Assembly (NCBI GenBank): GCA_963790585.1
Contig: CAWBOY010000006.1
Location: 1,116,001 to 1,180,000, forward strand
DNA: 64,000 bases
Origin: CAWBOY01 sp963790585
GTDB taxonomy: Bacteria > Planctomycetota > Planctomycetia > Gemmatales > Gemmataceae
Direction of reading: 5' to 3'
This document shows positions 1 to 9,172 of this stretch, piece after piece; the first letter of the stretch is position 1, and each line of letters begins with the position of its first letter. Both the position numbers and the translations under genes were made by a program. The notes under the pieces are model-generated. The model had not been told where the DNA came from. It saw only the letters and a program-made list of their open reading frames with translations, and ran no database searches.

Positions 1-771
1 GACTTGGCCGGTAGAGAGCTGATCGGTGACCGTCTCCGCGGGCCGGAATTGACCGCATTCGATGACGTCGAATTCCTTGATGCCACGCATCAGCTTGATT
101 TTTTGGCCCTTTTTGAGCACGCCTTCCATAACCCGGATATAGACGACCACGCCCTTATAGGTGTCAAAATGACTGTTATAGACGAGGGCCTTGAGCGGCG
201 CGCTGGGGTCGCCAGGCGGTTCTGGGATCCGTTCGATGATCGCGGCGAGGACGTCTTCGACACCCTGGCCGGTTTTGCCGCTGGCATGAAGAACGTCGGC
301 CGGGTCGATGCCGAGAGCCGACTGCATCTCGGTCTTTACCTCGTCAGGCCGGGCGATCGGCAGGTCGATCTTGTTCAATACCGGCACGATGGTCAGGTTG
401 CCTTCGATGGCGAGATAAGCGTTGGCCACCGTCTGCGCTTGCACGCCCTGAAAGGCATCGACGAGGAGAACGACGCCTTCGCACGCCGCCAGGCTGCGAG
501 ACACTTCATAATTGAAATCGACGTGCCCGGGCGTGTCGATCAGATTGAGTTCGTATTTCTGCCCTTTGTGCGTGTGATAAATGGTGACCGGGTGCATCCG
601 GATCGTGATGCCGCGTTCTTGTTCGAGGTCCATCGAATCGAGGACCTGGTTGCGGAAATCGCGCGCGGTGATGGCCCCCGTCTTGAGAAGGAACTGGTCA
701 GCCAGAGTTGACTTGCCGTGGTCAATGTGGGCGATGATGGAGAAGTTGCGAATCAGCTTCTTATCGGTCAT
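1..771 (-). CDS. lepA: Elongation factor 4 (LepA), N-terminal part, cut by window edge
   Basis: Reading the minus strand from an ATG at 771 gives MTDKKLIRNFSIIAHIDHGK, the classic LepA start, followed by GTPase motifs: P-loop AHIDHGKST, switch II DTPGHVDF, G4 NKIDLP and a G5-like SGKTG. About 257 residues are visible; the family is about 600, so the rest lies beyond base 1. LepA is a ribosome-associated translational GTPase that remodels stalled or mistranslocated ribosomes. A GAGG stretch just upstream of the ATG can act as ribosome binding site. The long plus-strand frame over the same bases is its antisense shadow. Confidence is very high from the motifs alone. Confidence 0.97.
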   Translation of the reverse strand, partial: MTDKKLIRNFSIIAHIDHGKSTLADQFLLKTGAITARDFRNQVLDSMDLEQERGITIRMHPVTIYHTHKGQKYELNLIDTPGHVDFNYEVSRSLAACEGVVLLVDAFQGVQAQTVANAYLAIEGNLTIVPVLNKIDLPIARPDEVKTEMQSALGIDPADVLHASGKTGQGVEDVLAAIIERIPEPPGDPSAPLKALVYNSHFDTYKGVVVYIRVMEGVLKKGQKIKLMRGIKEFDVIECGQFRPAETVTDQLSTGQV

Positions 772-1054
772 GGGCCTCTATTCGCTCCTCGATTGCGGGG
801 CCGAAAGTCTCCGCCAGCATAGCAGACGGCCCGGCTGGCGGATAGAGCCGCTTCCCGTGCCCGGTGTGTCGCTCGATTTTGGCCCTGGCGGAGGCGAAAG
901 GACTGAGATGCAAAAAAACGACACCCAGTTTGCAGGCTCTGTCTCACCAGCTTGTTCCGAGGCGGACACTTTTGAATACGCCTCTGCCAAGGCCCAATCA
1001 AAAGTGCCTCTCCGCTAAATTATTGAATTGAGGCATGACACCGTCCTAGCCCCC

Positions 1055-1242
1055 AATGTTCCGCGCGGAACATTGCGTGCCGACCGTCGCGCCAAAAATG
1101 CACATGACCTTGGCGCGACGGTCGGCTAACACAACCACTTGATAGCATTGATTTTGCGCTGCGGCCAGGACCGTCGCGCCAAGATTCGTGTGTGGTACCC
1201 CCCCCTTGGCGCCGGTCCATCTCATTCTTTCCGAACCCTCTA
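1055..1242. repeat. Dispersed palindromic repeat, copy 1
   Basis: Begins with the perfect palindrome AATGTTCCGCGCGGAACATT. It then contains an inverted pair around CCGACCGTCGCGCCA / TGGCGCGACGGTCGG and a third GACCGTCGCGCCA, and ends near CTCATTCTTTCCGAAC. A second copy in the same orientation lies at 22761-23021. It fills most of the gene-free stretch 772-1336; I see no gene there. It is non-coding and MITE- or REP-like, with function unknown. Confidence 0.8.
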
Positions 1243-1336
1243 AATAGATTGCATTGCGCGGCGCACACACAACTTCCGCGTACTGTCCGCCCGAATCCCT
1301 TGGAATACCGCCAAACTGTCGCTCTCTCTGACCAAT

Positions 1337-2764
1337 TCAATTCACCTGCACATTGCAGATCGCCGGTGTAAAGAGGCCTTCTACTTCTAACGTGTAGCTG
1401 CCCGGTCCGAAAGAGACCTCGAATACCGCCCTGCCTCCCGGGTTCGTGACCGAGGTTATGGCTCCGATCAGCTTTGTTCCCGATGTGATGAAGAGCGTCA
1501 TTGAGAAATTGCCAACCACCACGGCATTGCCATAGGCATCGGTGACTTGCACGATGACGGGCACGACCTGATTTCTTGGTTCGACGGCCGGGACCTGTAC
1601 GAATTCCAGCTTGGCCGCGACGCCGGGCGTGACCGTGATCGTCGGCGAATGAGACGTAACGAGTTGGTTATCGATCCGCGCCGTGATGCTGGAGGCAGTG
1701 CCGGCCATGGTGCCTGTCAAAGTCGCCGTGAAAACGCCGTGACCGTGATTGGTGACCGGCCCAAAGCTGCCGCTGCTCTGGCCGCCGGTCACGCCAAAGT
1801 TGACCGTGAAAGACGGATTCGCCGCAACCGCGGAAACGAGCTGGCTCCAATAGCTTGGCAGCGCGCCATAGGGATTGGGCAACGTCGCGTTGGTGATGTA
1901 GACCCAGCCGGCATTGCGCGTCGTGGCGAGAGTCACGTCGGCTTGCATGGCCGCCGTCGAGTTGACGTTTAGTACCAGGTTGGCGAACTTCTGAGCTGGA
2001 TAGCTTGCCTGCCATGCCGGAGGCGTAGCCGAGTTATACCCCGTTATATCCTCGTACACGACAAGCGTGTCGGCGGTCGCGGCATAGCCTTGAGCCGGGG
2101 TCACGCCTGGGTTGCCTACGACGGTCCAGCCACTCTGAACCGAATGCACATAGTTGTAAATCTGCTGATAGTAAGCCAGGTGCGCCTGGCTGGCATCGCT
2201 GCTCATCTCATCGATGAAGATGCCATCGACGTGATACCAGTTTTTGTAATCCATGATCTCGGTTTGGACGGTAGCCAGGGACCGTGTTCCATAGCTCGTG
2301 TGGACATAGCCGATCACGCTGCCGCCAGCCGCGTGCAGCTTGTTCACCGCTGCGACATAGCTGCGATCGACCCCGCTGCCGGGACCGCTATTGGGATTCA
2401 GAATCGCTTCGATGGCGACCGACTTGGCAGCACTGGCGAGCTGGTCCCAAACGCCGCCCGTCGTCGGGTAAGCATAAGCCGGGACCAGCAGGCCGCCGTC
2501 GGCCTTGGCCGAGCCATTGACGGTCAAAGTTACGGTGGTTGCGGTTCCCGATGCGATCTTGCTGGAAGCAACCGAAATGACCGATTGCGACAACTCCGAA
2601 GGTGGCAGGATAGCCAAGGGCGAAGCGCTCATGAGCGTTCGGCCTTCTAGACTCTCGATTCCCAACCGCGCCTGGCGACGTTCGAGGACATGGCCGTGAT
2701 TTTGGGCCCCGGTCAACTTGGCGAGCATATTGGAAAAGAAGCTTTTCACGGCTGAACTCCGCAT
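1337..2764 (-). CDS. Exported protein with spherulation-specific family 4 (glycoside-hydrolase-like) domain
   Basis: 475 residues. The N-terminus is basic and carries the planctomycete export/anchoring-type motif LGIESLEGRTLM (about residues 34-45). Residues about 75-315 resemble spherulin-4 family proteins: VPAYAYPTTGGVWDQL, then a conserved VDGIFIDEMSSD segment with acidic residues that would be catalytic in related GH135/GH114-type enzymes, then VVGNPG and YED. The C-terminal part (about 320-475) is beta-rich and Ig-like. Probably a surface or secreted polysaccharide-active protein. Its upstream region shares a conserved element with the next gene (see 2820-2858). The substrate cannot be inferred. 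Confidence 0.8.
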   Translation of the reverse strand: MRSSAVKSFFSNMLAKLTGAQNHGHVLERRQARLGIESLEGRTLMSASPLAILPPSELSQSVISVASSKIASGTATTVTLTVNGSAKADGGLLVPAYAYPTTGGVWDQLASAAKSVAIEAILNPNSGPGSGVDRSYVAAVNKLHAAGGSVIGYVHTSYGTRSLATVQTEIMDYKNWYHVDGIFIDEMSSDASQAHLAYYQQIYNYVHSVQSGWTVVGNPGVTPAQGYAATADTLVVYEDITGYNSATPPAWQASYPAQKFANLVLNVNSTAAMQADVTLATTRNAGWVYITNATLPNPYGALPSYWSQLVSAVAANPSFTVNFGVTGGQSSGSFGPVTNHGHGVFTATLTGTMAGTASSITARIDNQLVTSHSPTITVTPGVAAKLEFVQVPAVEPRNQVVPVIVQVTDAYGNAVVVGNFSMTLFITSGTKLIGAITSVTNPGGRAVFEVSFGPGSYTLEVEGLFTPAICNVQVN

Positions 2765-2819
2765 CGAGTGGTTTCGTTAGGTATTTCGTTGGCCGGCTGG
2801 ATCGTTCGGCCTTGTGAAG

Positions 2820-2858
2820 GAGACTACGGTGGTAGTCGCGGCGATCTGTCAGGAAAAA
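2820..2858 (-). promoter_or_regulatory. Conserved upstream element, copy 1
   Basis: On the plus strand GAGACTACGGTG (2820-2831) is followed after 13 bases by TCTGTCAGGAAAAA. The same pair of boxes with nearly the same spacing occurs at 4279-4317 upstream of the neighbouring exported-protein gene. Both lie about 60-90 bases before a minus-strand start codon. This points to a shared promoter or leader; its exact role is inference. Confidence 0.5.
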
Positions 2859-2878
2859 GGGAAAATAATTTCGAGCCC

Positions 2879-2907
2879 GTGGCGGCACGTTGGAAACGTG
2901 CCGCCAC
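2879..2907. repeat. Short palindromic element
   Basis: GTGGCGGCACGTT and its reverse complement are separated by three bases, between two exported-protein genes. The same core palindrome (GGCACGTTGGAAACGTGCC) occurs inside the MITE-like element at 26571-26716, so it is a dispersed family. It could act as a terminator for the gene at 2931-4214, but lacks a T-run. Confidence 0.7.
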
Positions 2908-2930
2908 AGCAAGTCCAGGCTTTACAAGAA

Positions 2931-4214
2931 TTATGGCATCGTTATAGAAACAAACTTTGCACCATTGCCCGGGCCAGCAGCGTTCACAGCAGCCACGTCG
3001 AAGTAGTAAGTGGCGCCGGAAGTCATACCGCTAAAATCGATATAGCTATTGGCCGTGGTCGCGATCGATTTCCACCCAGAGGAGGTGTACATATAGATCA
3101 CATAGCTGGTCGCTCCGGCGACGGCACTCCAGGTGAGCTGAGCTTGCGTCGTCGAATACGCCTGGACGAAGAAATTCGTCGGAGCGGCTGGCAAGCCGAC
3201 TTGAGCCGTGGCATTGATCGGATTCGCGAAAGTCGTGCCGGCTGAGTTTGAAGCACCGACGTCGAAGGTATAGGTGACGCCCGCGGTCAGGCCCGTCACC
3301 CCGATGCTCGTTTGGCCGACGGCTGTATTTTTGAGCCATGTCCAGGCGCCTTGGCCGACTTTGACGTAGACCATATAGCCGGTGATGCCGCCGACAGCGC
3401 TCCACGAGAGATTGATCTGTGACGTCGAGACCGGCGTGGCGACGAAATTCGACGGCGCGGCTGGCCAGGTCAAAATGCTCTGCACGGACGAGAACGCCCC
3501 CATCTCAGTCGTGGTATAGGCTGCGACGCGGAAGCTCGTGAGCGATGCGGCATAAAGGCCGGTCACCGCGTAGCCAAGGGAGTTCGGGGCCACATAGGCG
3601 ATCGTCGTCCAGGCGCCATTCACGTAGCGTTGCACTTCGTAGCCGGCGGCATATTCTACCTGCGTCCACGAAAGGTTGACTTGAGAAGGCGAAACCGCTT
3701 TGCCCGACAGAGCAGGCACGCCCAGCCGGCTGGGGGTCGTAGCGCTCACCGTGGGGCTGTAAAACAGGTCGCCGGGGACGTCCGCGAACACTCCCAAGTC
3801 GCCGATCTTGAATTGATAGGTCGTCCCGGCCGTTAAACCCTGGACGGCGAAGTTATTGGCCGCGTTGGTATAGCCAATTTCCATCCACTTGCCCGAGATC
3901 AGCTCACAAATGTAATTCCCCGAAGCGCCGCCGCCACCCGACCAGGTCAGATTGATTTGCGTTTCCGAGACCGCCTTGGCCGTCAAATTCGTGATCTCGG
4001 AGCTGTTGTCCGTGTCAGCGGGCGGAGCGACCTTGGGCGGATTGTACGTAATCGTCTGAGTTGGCGCGGGGACGGGATTCATTGAGGCTGTCATCAGAGC
4101 CCGTTCTTCGAGGCATTCGAGACCGAGGCGAACCGGGCGTTTGTTCAATGAGGGAGTGCCACGCTTCGAGGATTTGGAGCAGATCGCCAGCATCTTGGTG
4201 AACAGACTCTTCAT
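2931..4214 (-). CDS. Exported fibronectin type III repeat protein
   Basis: 427 residues. The N-terminus has a basic region and the LGLECLEERALM motif seen in planctomycete exported proteins. Four fibronectin type III modules follow at about residues 75-160, 163-245, 250-338 and 341-427. Each shows the pattern L(S/T)W followed by Y.V and a GLTAGTTY.F or similar strand. No catalytic domain is visible, so an adhesive or surface-structural role is likely. It lies head-to-tail with the spherulin-4-like gene and shares an upstream element with it. Confidence 0.85.
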   Translation of the reverse strand: MKSLFTKMLAICSKSSKRGTPSLNKRPVRLGLECLEERALMTASMNPVPAPTQTITYNPPKVAPPADTDNSSEITNLTAKAVSETQINLTWSGGGGASGNYICELISGKWMEIGYTNAANNFAVQGLTAGTTYQFKIGDLGVFADVPGDLFYSPTVSATTPSRLGVPALSGKAVSPSQVNLSWTQVEYAAGYEVQRYVNGAWTTIAYVAPNSLGYAVTGLYAASLTSFRVAAYTTTEMGAFSSVQSILTWPAAPSNFVATPVSTSQINLSWSAVGGITGYMVYVKVGQGAWTWLKNTAVGQTSIGVTGLTAGVTYTFDVGASNSAGTTFANPINATAQVGLPAAPTNFFVQAYSTTQAQLTWSAVAGATSYVIYMYTSSGWKSIATTANSYIDFSGMTSGATYYFDVAAVNAAGPGNGAKFVSITMP

Positions 4215-4278
4215 GGGAAAACTCCGGTAAGCATGAGGTTTTTTGATGTTTTGGATCAGGCGTTTTGCCTTTCCGCAA

Positions 4279-4317
4279 GAGACTACGGTGCGACCTTCGC
4301 GAGTCTGTCAGGAAAAA
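4279..4317 (-). promoter_or_regulatory. Conserved upstream element, copy 2
   Basis: GAGACTACGGTG at 4279-4290 is followed by TCTGTCAGGAAAAA starting at 4304, matching the element at 2820-2858. It sits about 65 bases upstream of the ATG at 4214 on the minus strand. Likely a shared promoter or leader for the two exported proteins. Confidence 0.5.
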
Positions 4318-4347
4318 AAGAAAAAGAGGGGAAATTTGTTTTTCGAA

Positions 4348-4734
4348 ATGCTCGCCGGCGGCGTTGCGAATTCCTTTGACGCGGCCAAAGAGAAAGGATT
4401 AGACTTGCACCGTACTTTCTCGGCGAGCCGGGAGCGCAAGCTCCCGGAGTCTTACGTAAATTTGGTCCTTCAAGAAATGCCACAACCGGTCAAAAAAAAT
4501 GGCGACATCGTCCCGGGCGATTTATTCGAGGACTGCCGCTATCATCCTTGCCTCTGCTACGACATCGACGAAGAGACCAGTTCGGTGTACGGGATCTCCC
4601 TCATCGACGGGTCGACCTGGCAGTGCTGCGTATCCGCCTGTGGCGTACGCAAGCTGACACCCGCGGAAGCCTGGAAGTGGAAGTCGGAAGGACCGGCGGA
4701 CGTGGAATTTGAAGAGGGGGAGGGCTGGTGGTAG
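4348..4734 (+). CDS. Hypothetical protein
   Basis: About 128 residues from the ATG at 4348; the frame is open further upstream to 4243, but that part overlaps the conserved upstream element of the minus-strand gene. A later ATG at 4477 is also possible. The best-conserved-looking part is PGDLFEDCRYHPCLCYDIDE followed by a VYGISLIDGSTWQCC segment, suggesting a small beta-rich fold with several cysteines. No signal peptide or catalytic motif is visible. I do not recognise a family. Confidence 0.55.
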   Translation: MLAGGVANSFDAAKEKGLDLHRTFSASRERKLPESYVNLVLQEMPQPVKKNGDIVPGDLFEDCRYHPCLCYDIDEETSSVYGISLIDGSTWQCCVSACGVRKLTPAEAWKWKSEGPADVEFEEGEGWW

Positions 4735-4792
4735 GCTGCCTCTATAGCGCAGCCGAACATGGCCTGGTCCGTTGGAGATGCTCATAGGTGCC

Positions 4793-5233
4793 ATGATTTA
4801 CAAGCGACCGCTGCTTTGGGCCAGCATTACATTGTTGTTCGGATTGTCCGCCGCGGCATGGGGCCTCGTCGTGGATAAACCTGAATTCAGCCGGGGCGGT
4901 CTGGCGCTGGCCCTCGCCGGAGCGCCCTTACTCCTTCTCATTCGACCGACATACGAGAGGAACTGGTGGGCCGTCCGGGTCAACGTGCAACTGGCCCTGG
5001 CCTGGACCGCGCTCGGGGTGCTTTCGTTCTGCCTGTGGCGTTGGGCGGGCGACGCCGTATTTGCCAACGCCCTTGCGGTCGTCTGTGGCGTGCATGCTCT
5101 CCAGACAATTATTTGTGCCGGGATAGGCTGGAAATACCCAGAATTGCCGCCGCTTTACCTCAAGGACGTTTCGGAAAGTGTAAAGAATAAAGAGAATGCG
5201 GAGACACCAAATCTTGACTCGCATAGGCAATAA
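4793..5233 (+). CDS. Hypothetical small membrane protein
   Basis: About 146 residues with four hydrophobic segments: LLWASITLLFGLSAAAWGL, LALALAGAPLLLLI, a stretch around LALAWTALGVLSFCLW, and ANALAVVCGVHALQTIICAG. The C-terminal tail is polar. ATG at 4793 is preceded by AGGTG at a weak but usable distance; TTG 4772 or ATG 4778 are alternatives. It follows the hypothetical gene at 4348 by about 60 bases. Function unknown. Confidence 0.6.
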   Translation: MIYKRPLLWASITLLFGLSAAAWGLVVDKPEFSRGGLALALAGAPLLLLIRPTYERNWWAVRVNVQLALAWTALGVLSFCLWRWAGDAVFANALAVVCGVHALQTIICAGIGWKYPELPPLYLKDVSESVKNKENAETPNLDSHRQ

Positions 5234-5252
5234 GTTAAGCCTTGTGATCGCG

Positions 5253-5490
5253 GGTCGCCCCGAAGGGGCGAAGGAATGTAGCCACGGGTGGAGCGTAGCG
5301 CAACCCGTGGAAAGGTATAGGCTTGGTAATCTTTCGCCCCGGAGGGGGCGACGGATTCCATCGCCCCTCCGGGGCGAAAGACAAACAAATCGCACCCGGA
5401 CCACGGGTTACGCTCCGCCCGCCTTGCGGCGGGCTACGCTTCACCCGTGGCTAAAGCCCTTCGCCCCTGCCGGGGCGAAAAATACGGCAT
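5253..5490. repeat. Cluster of intergenic palindromic repeats
   Basis: Several inverted repeats are nested here: CGCCCCGAAGGGGCG, TTTCGCCCCGGAGGGGGCGA against TCGCCCCTCCGGGGCGAAAG, CCACGGGT against ACCCGTGG twice, and TTCGCCCCTGCCGGGGCGAA. There is no convincing gene. Such GC-rich palindrome clusters are common between planctomycete genes and can form strong RNA hairpins. Confidence 0.75.
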
Positions 5491-5547
5491 GCCTGTTAAG
5501 CGATTCGCCGTTCCGTCATTCATGCCCAAGAAGGCTCGGTGAGACCC

Positions 5548-6099
5548 ATGACGAAACGGCGTGCAAAAATCCTTTTCGCCGGCGTCGGCTGCGGCCTTTG
5601 TGTCATTGCCTACCTACGCGGCGACTACCTCCTCGGATTCGATGTCGCGGTAGCATACGTCGCCGTGACCATCGGTTTACTATGGCTCTTTGCCCGCTCT
5701 CGAAAGTCTGATGGGAGCTGGTCGCACGGGCGCATGGGAATTGTCGTCGTCTTTTCGCTGGCGGCGGGCCTGCTGATGGCATACCCCGCGTTGTTCATGA
5801 GCGACCTGCAACACTTTATCGACAAGCAAGCAGTTGATCGCGCGGCACGGGCTGAATTCGCAGCGGTTTTCGCGTCCGACCACGCTTATCGCGATCTATC
5901 AATTTCCACAAGCCGTCTGAAGATGGTCAATCTTTCGGTAAGTGGGTCTCTGCCGACGCGCAACGATCTCTACCAATTACGAAGTCGGATGATTAAAGAA
6001 TGCCCTACGATACGTAATTGCTGGCTACATTGGGACATCACTCTACGCGATACCGGCCAACATATCGACTCGTCTGACAATCTGTTTGATGTCGATTGA
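5548..6099 (+). CDS. Hypothetical membrane protein
   Basis: About 183 residues from ATG 5548 (GTG 5539 is an alternative, 4 bases after AAGAAGG). Three hydrophobic segments occur in the first 90 residues (ILFAGVGCGLCVIAYL, VAVAYVAVTIGLLWLF, GIVVVFSLAAGLLMAY). A soluble C-terminal domain of about 90 residues follows, with alternating beta-strand pattern (MVNLSVSGSL, CWLHWDITLRD). The gene converges on lgt. No family recognised. Confidence 0.6.
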   Translation: MTKRRAKILFAGVGCGLCVIAYLRGDYLLGFDVAVAYVAVTIGLLWLFARSRKSDGSWSHGRMGIVVVFSLAAGLLMAYPALFMSDLQHFIDKQAVDRAARAEFAAVFASDHAYRDLSISTSRLKMVNLSVSGSLPTRNDLYQLRSRMIKECPTIRNCWLHWDITLRDTGQHIDSSDNLFDVD

Positions 6100-6120
6100 G
6101 GAGAGGACGATTTTTATCAA

Positions 6121-7238
6121 TCAAATCTTCGGCTGATACTCCGCCGGCCGCAACCAAAGATAAACCCCAAGAACGACGCCCGCCCCGAAGAGAATCACGC
6201 TCGCATAACTTTCAAAACCTTCGGGCCGCGGATCATAACGCAACTTTTCATTGAGATAGCGATGCACGGCATAGCCGAGCATCAGCAGCACCATGACTTG
6301 GCCATTGCGCGTCTTGAACGGGGAATAGGCCAAGAGCAGCAGGAACAACAAAAACATGCTGATCGTCTCGTAAAGCTGCGTCGGATGCAGACTCATCGTC
6401 CACGGGGCGAAAGATAGCTCTTGTTGGACGCCGTCGCTTTGGTGCATCACGGTGAGATGCAAGGTCCACTGGCCGCGCGGCCAATCGCGGCCGAGATAAG
6501 TGGCGAGACCGCCGACCGTGGCTCGATCGCGGGCTGCCTTATCCTGGCCGCCAATGGCGATAATGTAATCGCCGGGTCTAAGCCCTGCTCGTGCTGCCGC
6601 CGAATGCGGCTCGACCAGGCCGACGAACAGCAGATCGTCTGGATCGAGCAAGTCCTCCGGGCTACGCGCATGGGGTTTGACGAGCGTAAACCCGGCCGCG
6701 GTCTGGTAGCCGTTGTTGACCAGTCTTTCCCGAGCGGGCGCTGACAGCGGAAAGCATACGCCGGCAATCGGGCAATCGGCACACGCCACCTGACCATAAC
6801 AGCAGCCGTTCAAAAAGCAGCCCATGCGGCCGAAGCACAGTCCCAAGGCGACCGAAGGTGCGATGATGTCCATCAGCTGAAACGTGTTCAGCTTCGCTTT
6901 GCCGAATTCGAAATAATAACCGATGGCATAACTGATCAGGCCGCCGATAACGGACCCATAAAGAATGATGCCGCCGTCCCAGATGCGCGGCAGTTGCAGC
7001 AGGAACTGGACCGGGTCGTTGAGCAGCCCCTCGTGAACAAGAAAGGTGATGCGGCACCGAGGAGCCCGCCGAGGAAGAGCCAAATCGCCAGGTCTTGAAT
7101 GTAGTCCGGGTTGATGCCGACGCGCTCAGCACGGCGACAAGCGAGCCAGGCCGAGCTAAGAAAAGCTAAAGCGAGCATCAAGCCGAAGCCGAAAAGAGGG
7201 AGATCGAGGAAAGGGACTCGAAACAGAACCTGAAGCAT
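6121..7238 (-). pseudogene. lgt: Prolipoprotein diacylglyceryl transferase with inserted PDZ-like segment; frameshifted
   Basis: Lgt transfers diacylglyceryl from phosphatidylglycerol to the lipobox cysteine of prolipoproteins in the inner membrane. The start ATG at 7238 has a strong GGGAGG just upstream. The N-terminal membrane part reads LPLFGFGLMLALAF and LFLGGLLGA. The frame then shifts at about 7045-7055, where one C is missing (GGTGCCGCATC would be GGTGCCCGCATC for GARIT), and continues RITFLVHEGLL. The Lgt signature GRMGCFLNGCCYG and HPTQLYE are present. Between them a PDZ-like segment (VEPHSAAARAGLRPGDYIIA) is inserted, which the E. coli enzyme lacks. Because lgt is normally essential and no other damage is visible, an assembly indel is more likely than a true pseudogene. 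Confidence 0.88.
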
Positions 7239-7371
7239 GGCACCTCCCGCGCGAGCCGACCGCCGCGGACCGAACCTACCCGGCCCGCCGCCGCTCATGC
7301 TATCGCAGAGGGACAAAACACGGAATGGCAAGTGGGGTCGACTGCGCGGTTGACCCCCATCGACGTGATCG

Positions 7372-9060
7372 CTAGGATTGAAACTCGACGGCCCCTTCGC
7401 CAAGTGGTAAGGCAGCGGATTGCAAATCCGTTATTCCCCGGTTCGAATCCGGGAGGGGCCTCTTAATGTCTGTCGATGCCAGTTGATGACCAGACGCGCC
7501 AGAGCTAGACGCCGCAAGCACTTGCGGCGTTTCGCGTTTTTGGCAGCGTTCTTCCCTGTCGCTGCCAGCGGATGCCATTGGAAGCATGGAAGCGACGGCA
7601 GTCTGTGCAACCAGTGTGCAACCAATCTCTGTGCGGTGAGTTGCGGCTCCCGTTGTCCCCGTCGCGCGGCTATGATTCAGTGGTTCACAAGCCGGCTCGT
7701 CAGTCGGTATAAAGCTGGGCAGTTTGTCGACGCTCCCGGCCAGGTCGTGCAGACGAACGTGCATGTACTTTGCCGTCAGAACTGGTGATGAATGGCCAGC
7801 AAGTTCTTGGGCCGTGCGGAGGTCAACTCCAGACCGGCCTAGCGCTGTGATGTAGGAATGGCGAAGCGCGTGAAAGTCCGCATGAAGTGGACCGTTCGGT
7901 CCTTCGACGATGTAAGGAATACCAGCTTCCTCAAGATCAGCTCGTAACATCTCTGCCCCACTCCAGTTGCTGCCCCACAGCAAGGAACTCGCTGGCTTGC
8001 CTTTTAGGTAGCCTCTGAGCAGGTCGACCAATTCCGCAGCCAACGGCTGAAGTCGGGATTTACGCGATTTGTTGTTGCGGGCGGCCAGCGCGACGGTCGG
8101 TGTTGCAACATCGAGGTCGAAGTTGGCAGGTGTGAGGCTTGCCAAGGCGCTGGCTCGAAACCCGGTTCCGCAAGCTGTCGCGTAGAGCACGAGGCGATCC
8201 TCACCAGTCAACCCGCGGACCGTTCGCTTGCTCGACCGAGTTGCTTCCAGAAGGCCACGCAACTCGTCCACGGTCAGTTCCCGGCGGTCATGACGGCGGT
8301 CTACTTCGACATTGTTCGCGTCCAAATGCACGACAGGATTAAGGGCGAGACGGCGATCCTTCACCAGCCATTGGCAGAAGCTCTTCAAGTGGGAAAGGTA
8401 GTAGTTGGTCGTCTGGACGCTACTGCCCCTGCCTATACGGTCGCACACGGCCTCGACGGTCACACGCGGATAGCGACGGGCTGGCCCCTTTCCAGTTGCC
8501 GGCAGTCCGAGACGCTTGACGGTGTCACGGAAAGCGGTCTGTGTTAGGCCGAGCGCAGTTGCGGCCTCGCTTCGAGTGAACAAGTCTATGCCAGGTGGCA
8601 ACTGCGGCGTGACTTCATTTCGCCTCTGCTGAGCAAGCCAGTCCATCGTTCGGGACGCAGACAAGTCGGCGAGCGAACGGAAGCCACAGCCTTCGAATAG
8701 GGCCTTCAACCTGGAATACACAAGCGAGACATACCGAGGAGCGTTATCCCGTGCTTCCAGTTCGGTTCGGTAGTCGTCGAGGTGTGCTTGTAACGGACGC
8801 CGTGCATGTTCCTCGAATGGGTCGGTCATGCCATGCCGACGCATAGCAGCGTCAGTCAGCAGCTTGTTTAGTAGCTGTTTGCTTCGCGTGAGATCTGGGC
8901 ATAGAGAAATGCTTTTTCGCCTGCCGTTGGGCTGCGGCACGACTCCGTAATAGTTTCTGCTTTCCTCGTTTCGCTTGATCGCACCGGGTGTGTCCGGTGG
9001 GCAGCGTTGACCATCCGACGTGACATAACGGACAATCTGCTTCTTGAACGGCTGCGCCAT
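7372..9060 (-). CDS. Tyrosine recombinase (integrase) overlapping tRNA-Cys
   Basis: About 562 residues. ATG 9060 is chosen over ATG 9063 because GGAGA ends six bases before it. The C-terminal catalytic domain shows the Arg I region (CGTGFRASALASLTP), HALRHSYI with the HxxR box, LAGHSS, and the nucleophile tyrosine in TAKYMHV. The N-terminal half contains a SAM-like core-binding domain plus an internal HTH-like segment (GLTQTAFRDTVKRLGL). The last ~24 codons run antisense through the tRNA-Cys gene, a usual arrangement for elements integrated at tRNA 3' ends. It marks one end of the 7.4-16 kb element. Confidence 0.92.
   Translation of the reverse strand: MAQPFKKQIVRYVTSDGQRCPPDTPGAIKRNEESRNYYGVVPQPNGRRKSISLCPDLTRSKQLLNKLLTDAAMRRHGMTDPFEEHARRPLQAHLDDYRTELEARDNAPRYVSLVYSRLKALFEGCGFRSLADLSASRTMDWLAQQRRNEVTPQLPPGIDLFTRSEAATALGLTQTAFRDTVKRLGLPATGKGPARRYPRVTVEAVCDRIGRGSSVQTTNYYLSHLKSFCQWLVKDRRLALNPVVHLDANNVEVDRRHDRRELTVDELRGLLEATRSSKRTVRGLTGEDRLVLYATACGTGFRASALASLTPANFDLDVATPTVALAARNNKSRKSRLQPLAAELVDLLRGYLKGKPASSLLWGSNWSGAEMLRADLEEAGIPYIVEGPNGPLHADFHALRHSYITALGRSGVDLRTAQELAGHSSPVLTAKYMHVRLHDLAGSVDKLPSFIPTDEPACEPLNHSRATGTTGAATHRTEIGCTLVAQTAVASMLPMASAGSDREERCQKRETPQVLAASSSGASGHQLASTDIKRPLPDSNRGITDLQSAALPLGEGAVEFQS
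7389..7460 (+). tRNA. tRNA-Cys (GCA)
   Basis: Folds as a complete cloverleaf. The acceptor stem GGCCCCT pairs with AGGGGCC (7453-7459), with T as discriminator. The anticodon stem GCGGA/TCCGT holds the loop TTGCAAA, giving anticodon GCA. The T arm is CCCGG-TTCGAAT-CCGGG. CCA is not encoded. It is the integration target of the adjacent integrase. Confidence 0.97.
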
Positions 9061-9172
9061 CATTATCTCCTGCCTAGAGAATCCTGCCATAACTTGTTGC
9101 TGATGGTCTGATTACTCCAATCGAAGGGGACATAACAAACCATCGGTTTCATCGAAATTCCGTTGCCTGTGC

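Noticed and set aside
4..711. Long plus-strand open frame of 235 codons at the window start
   Set aside because: The minus strand encodes LepA with all GTPase motifs; the plus frame is its antisense shadow.
1020..1340. Minus-strand 106-codon frame
   Set aside because: It lies across the dispersed palindromic repeat, has no ribosome binding site and a composition unlike real proteins; its overlap with a second repeat copy explains it.
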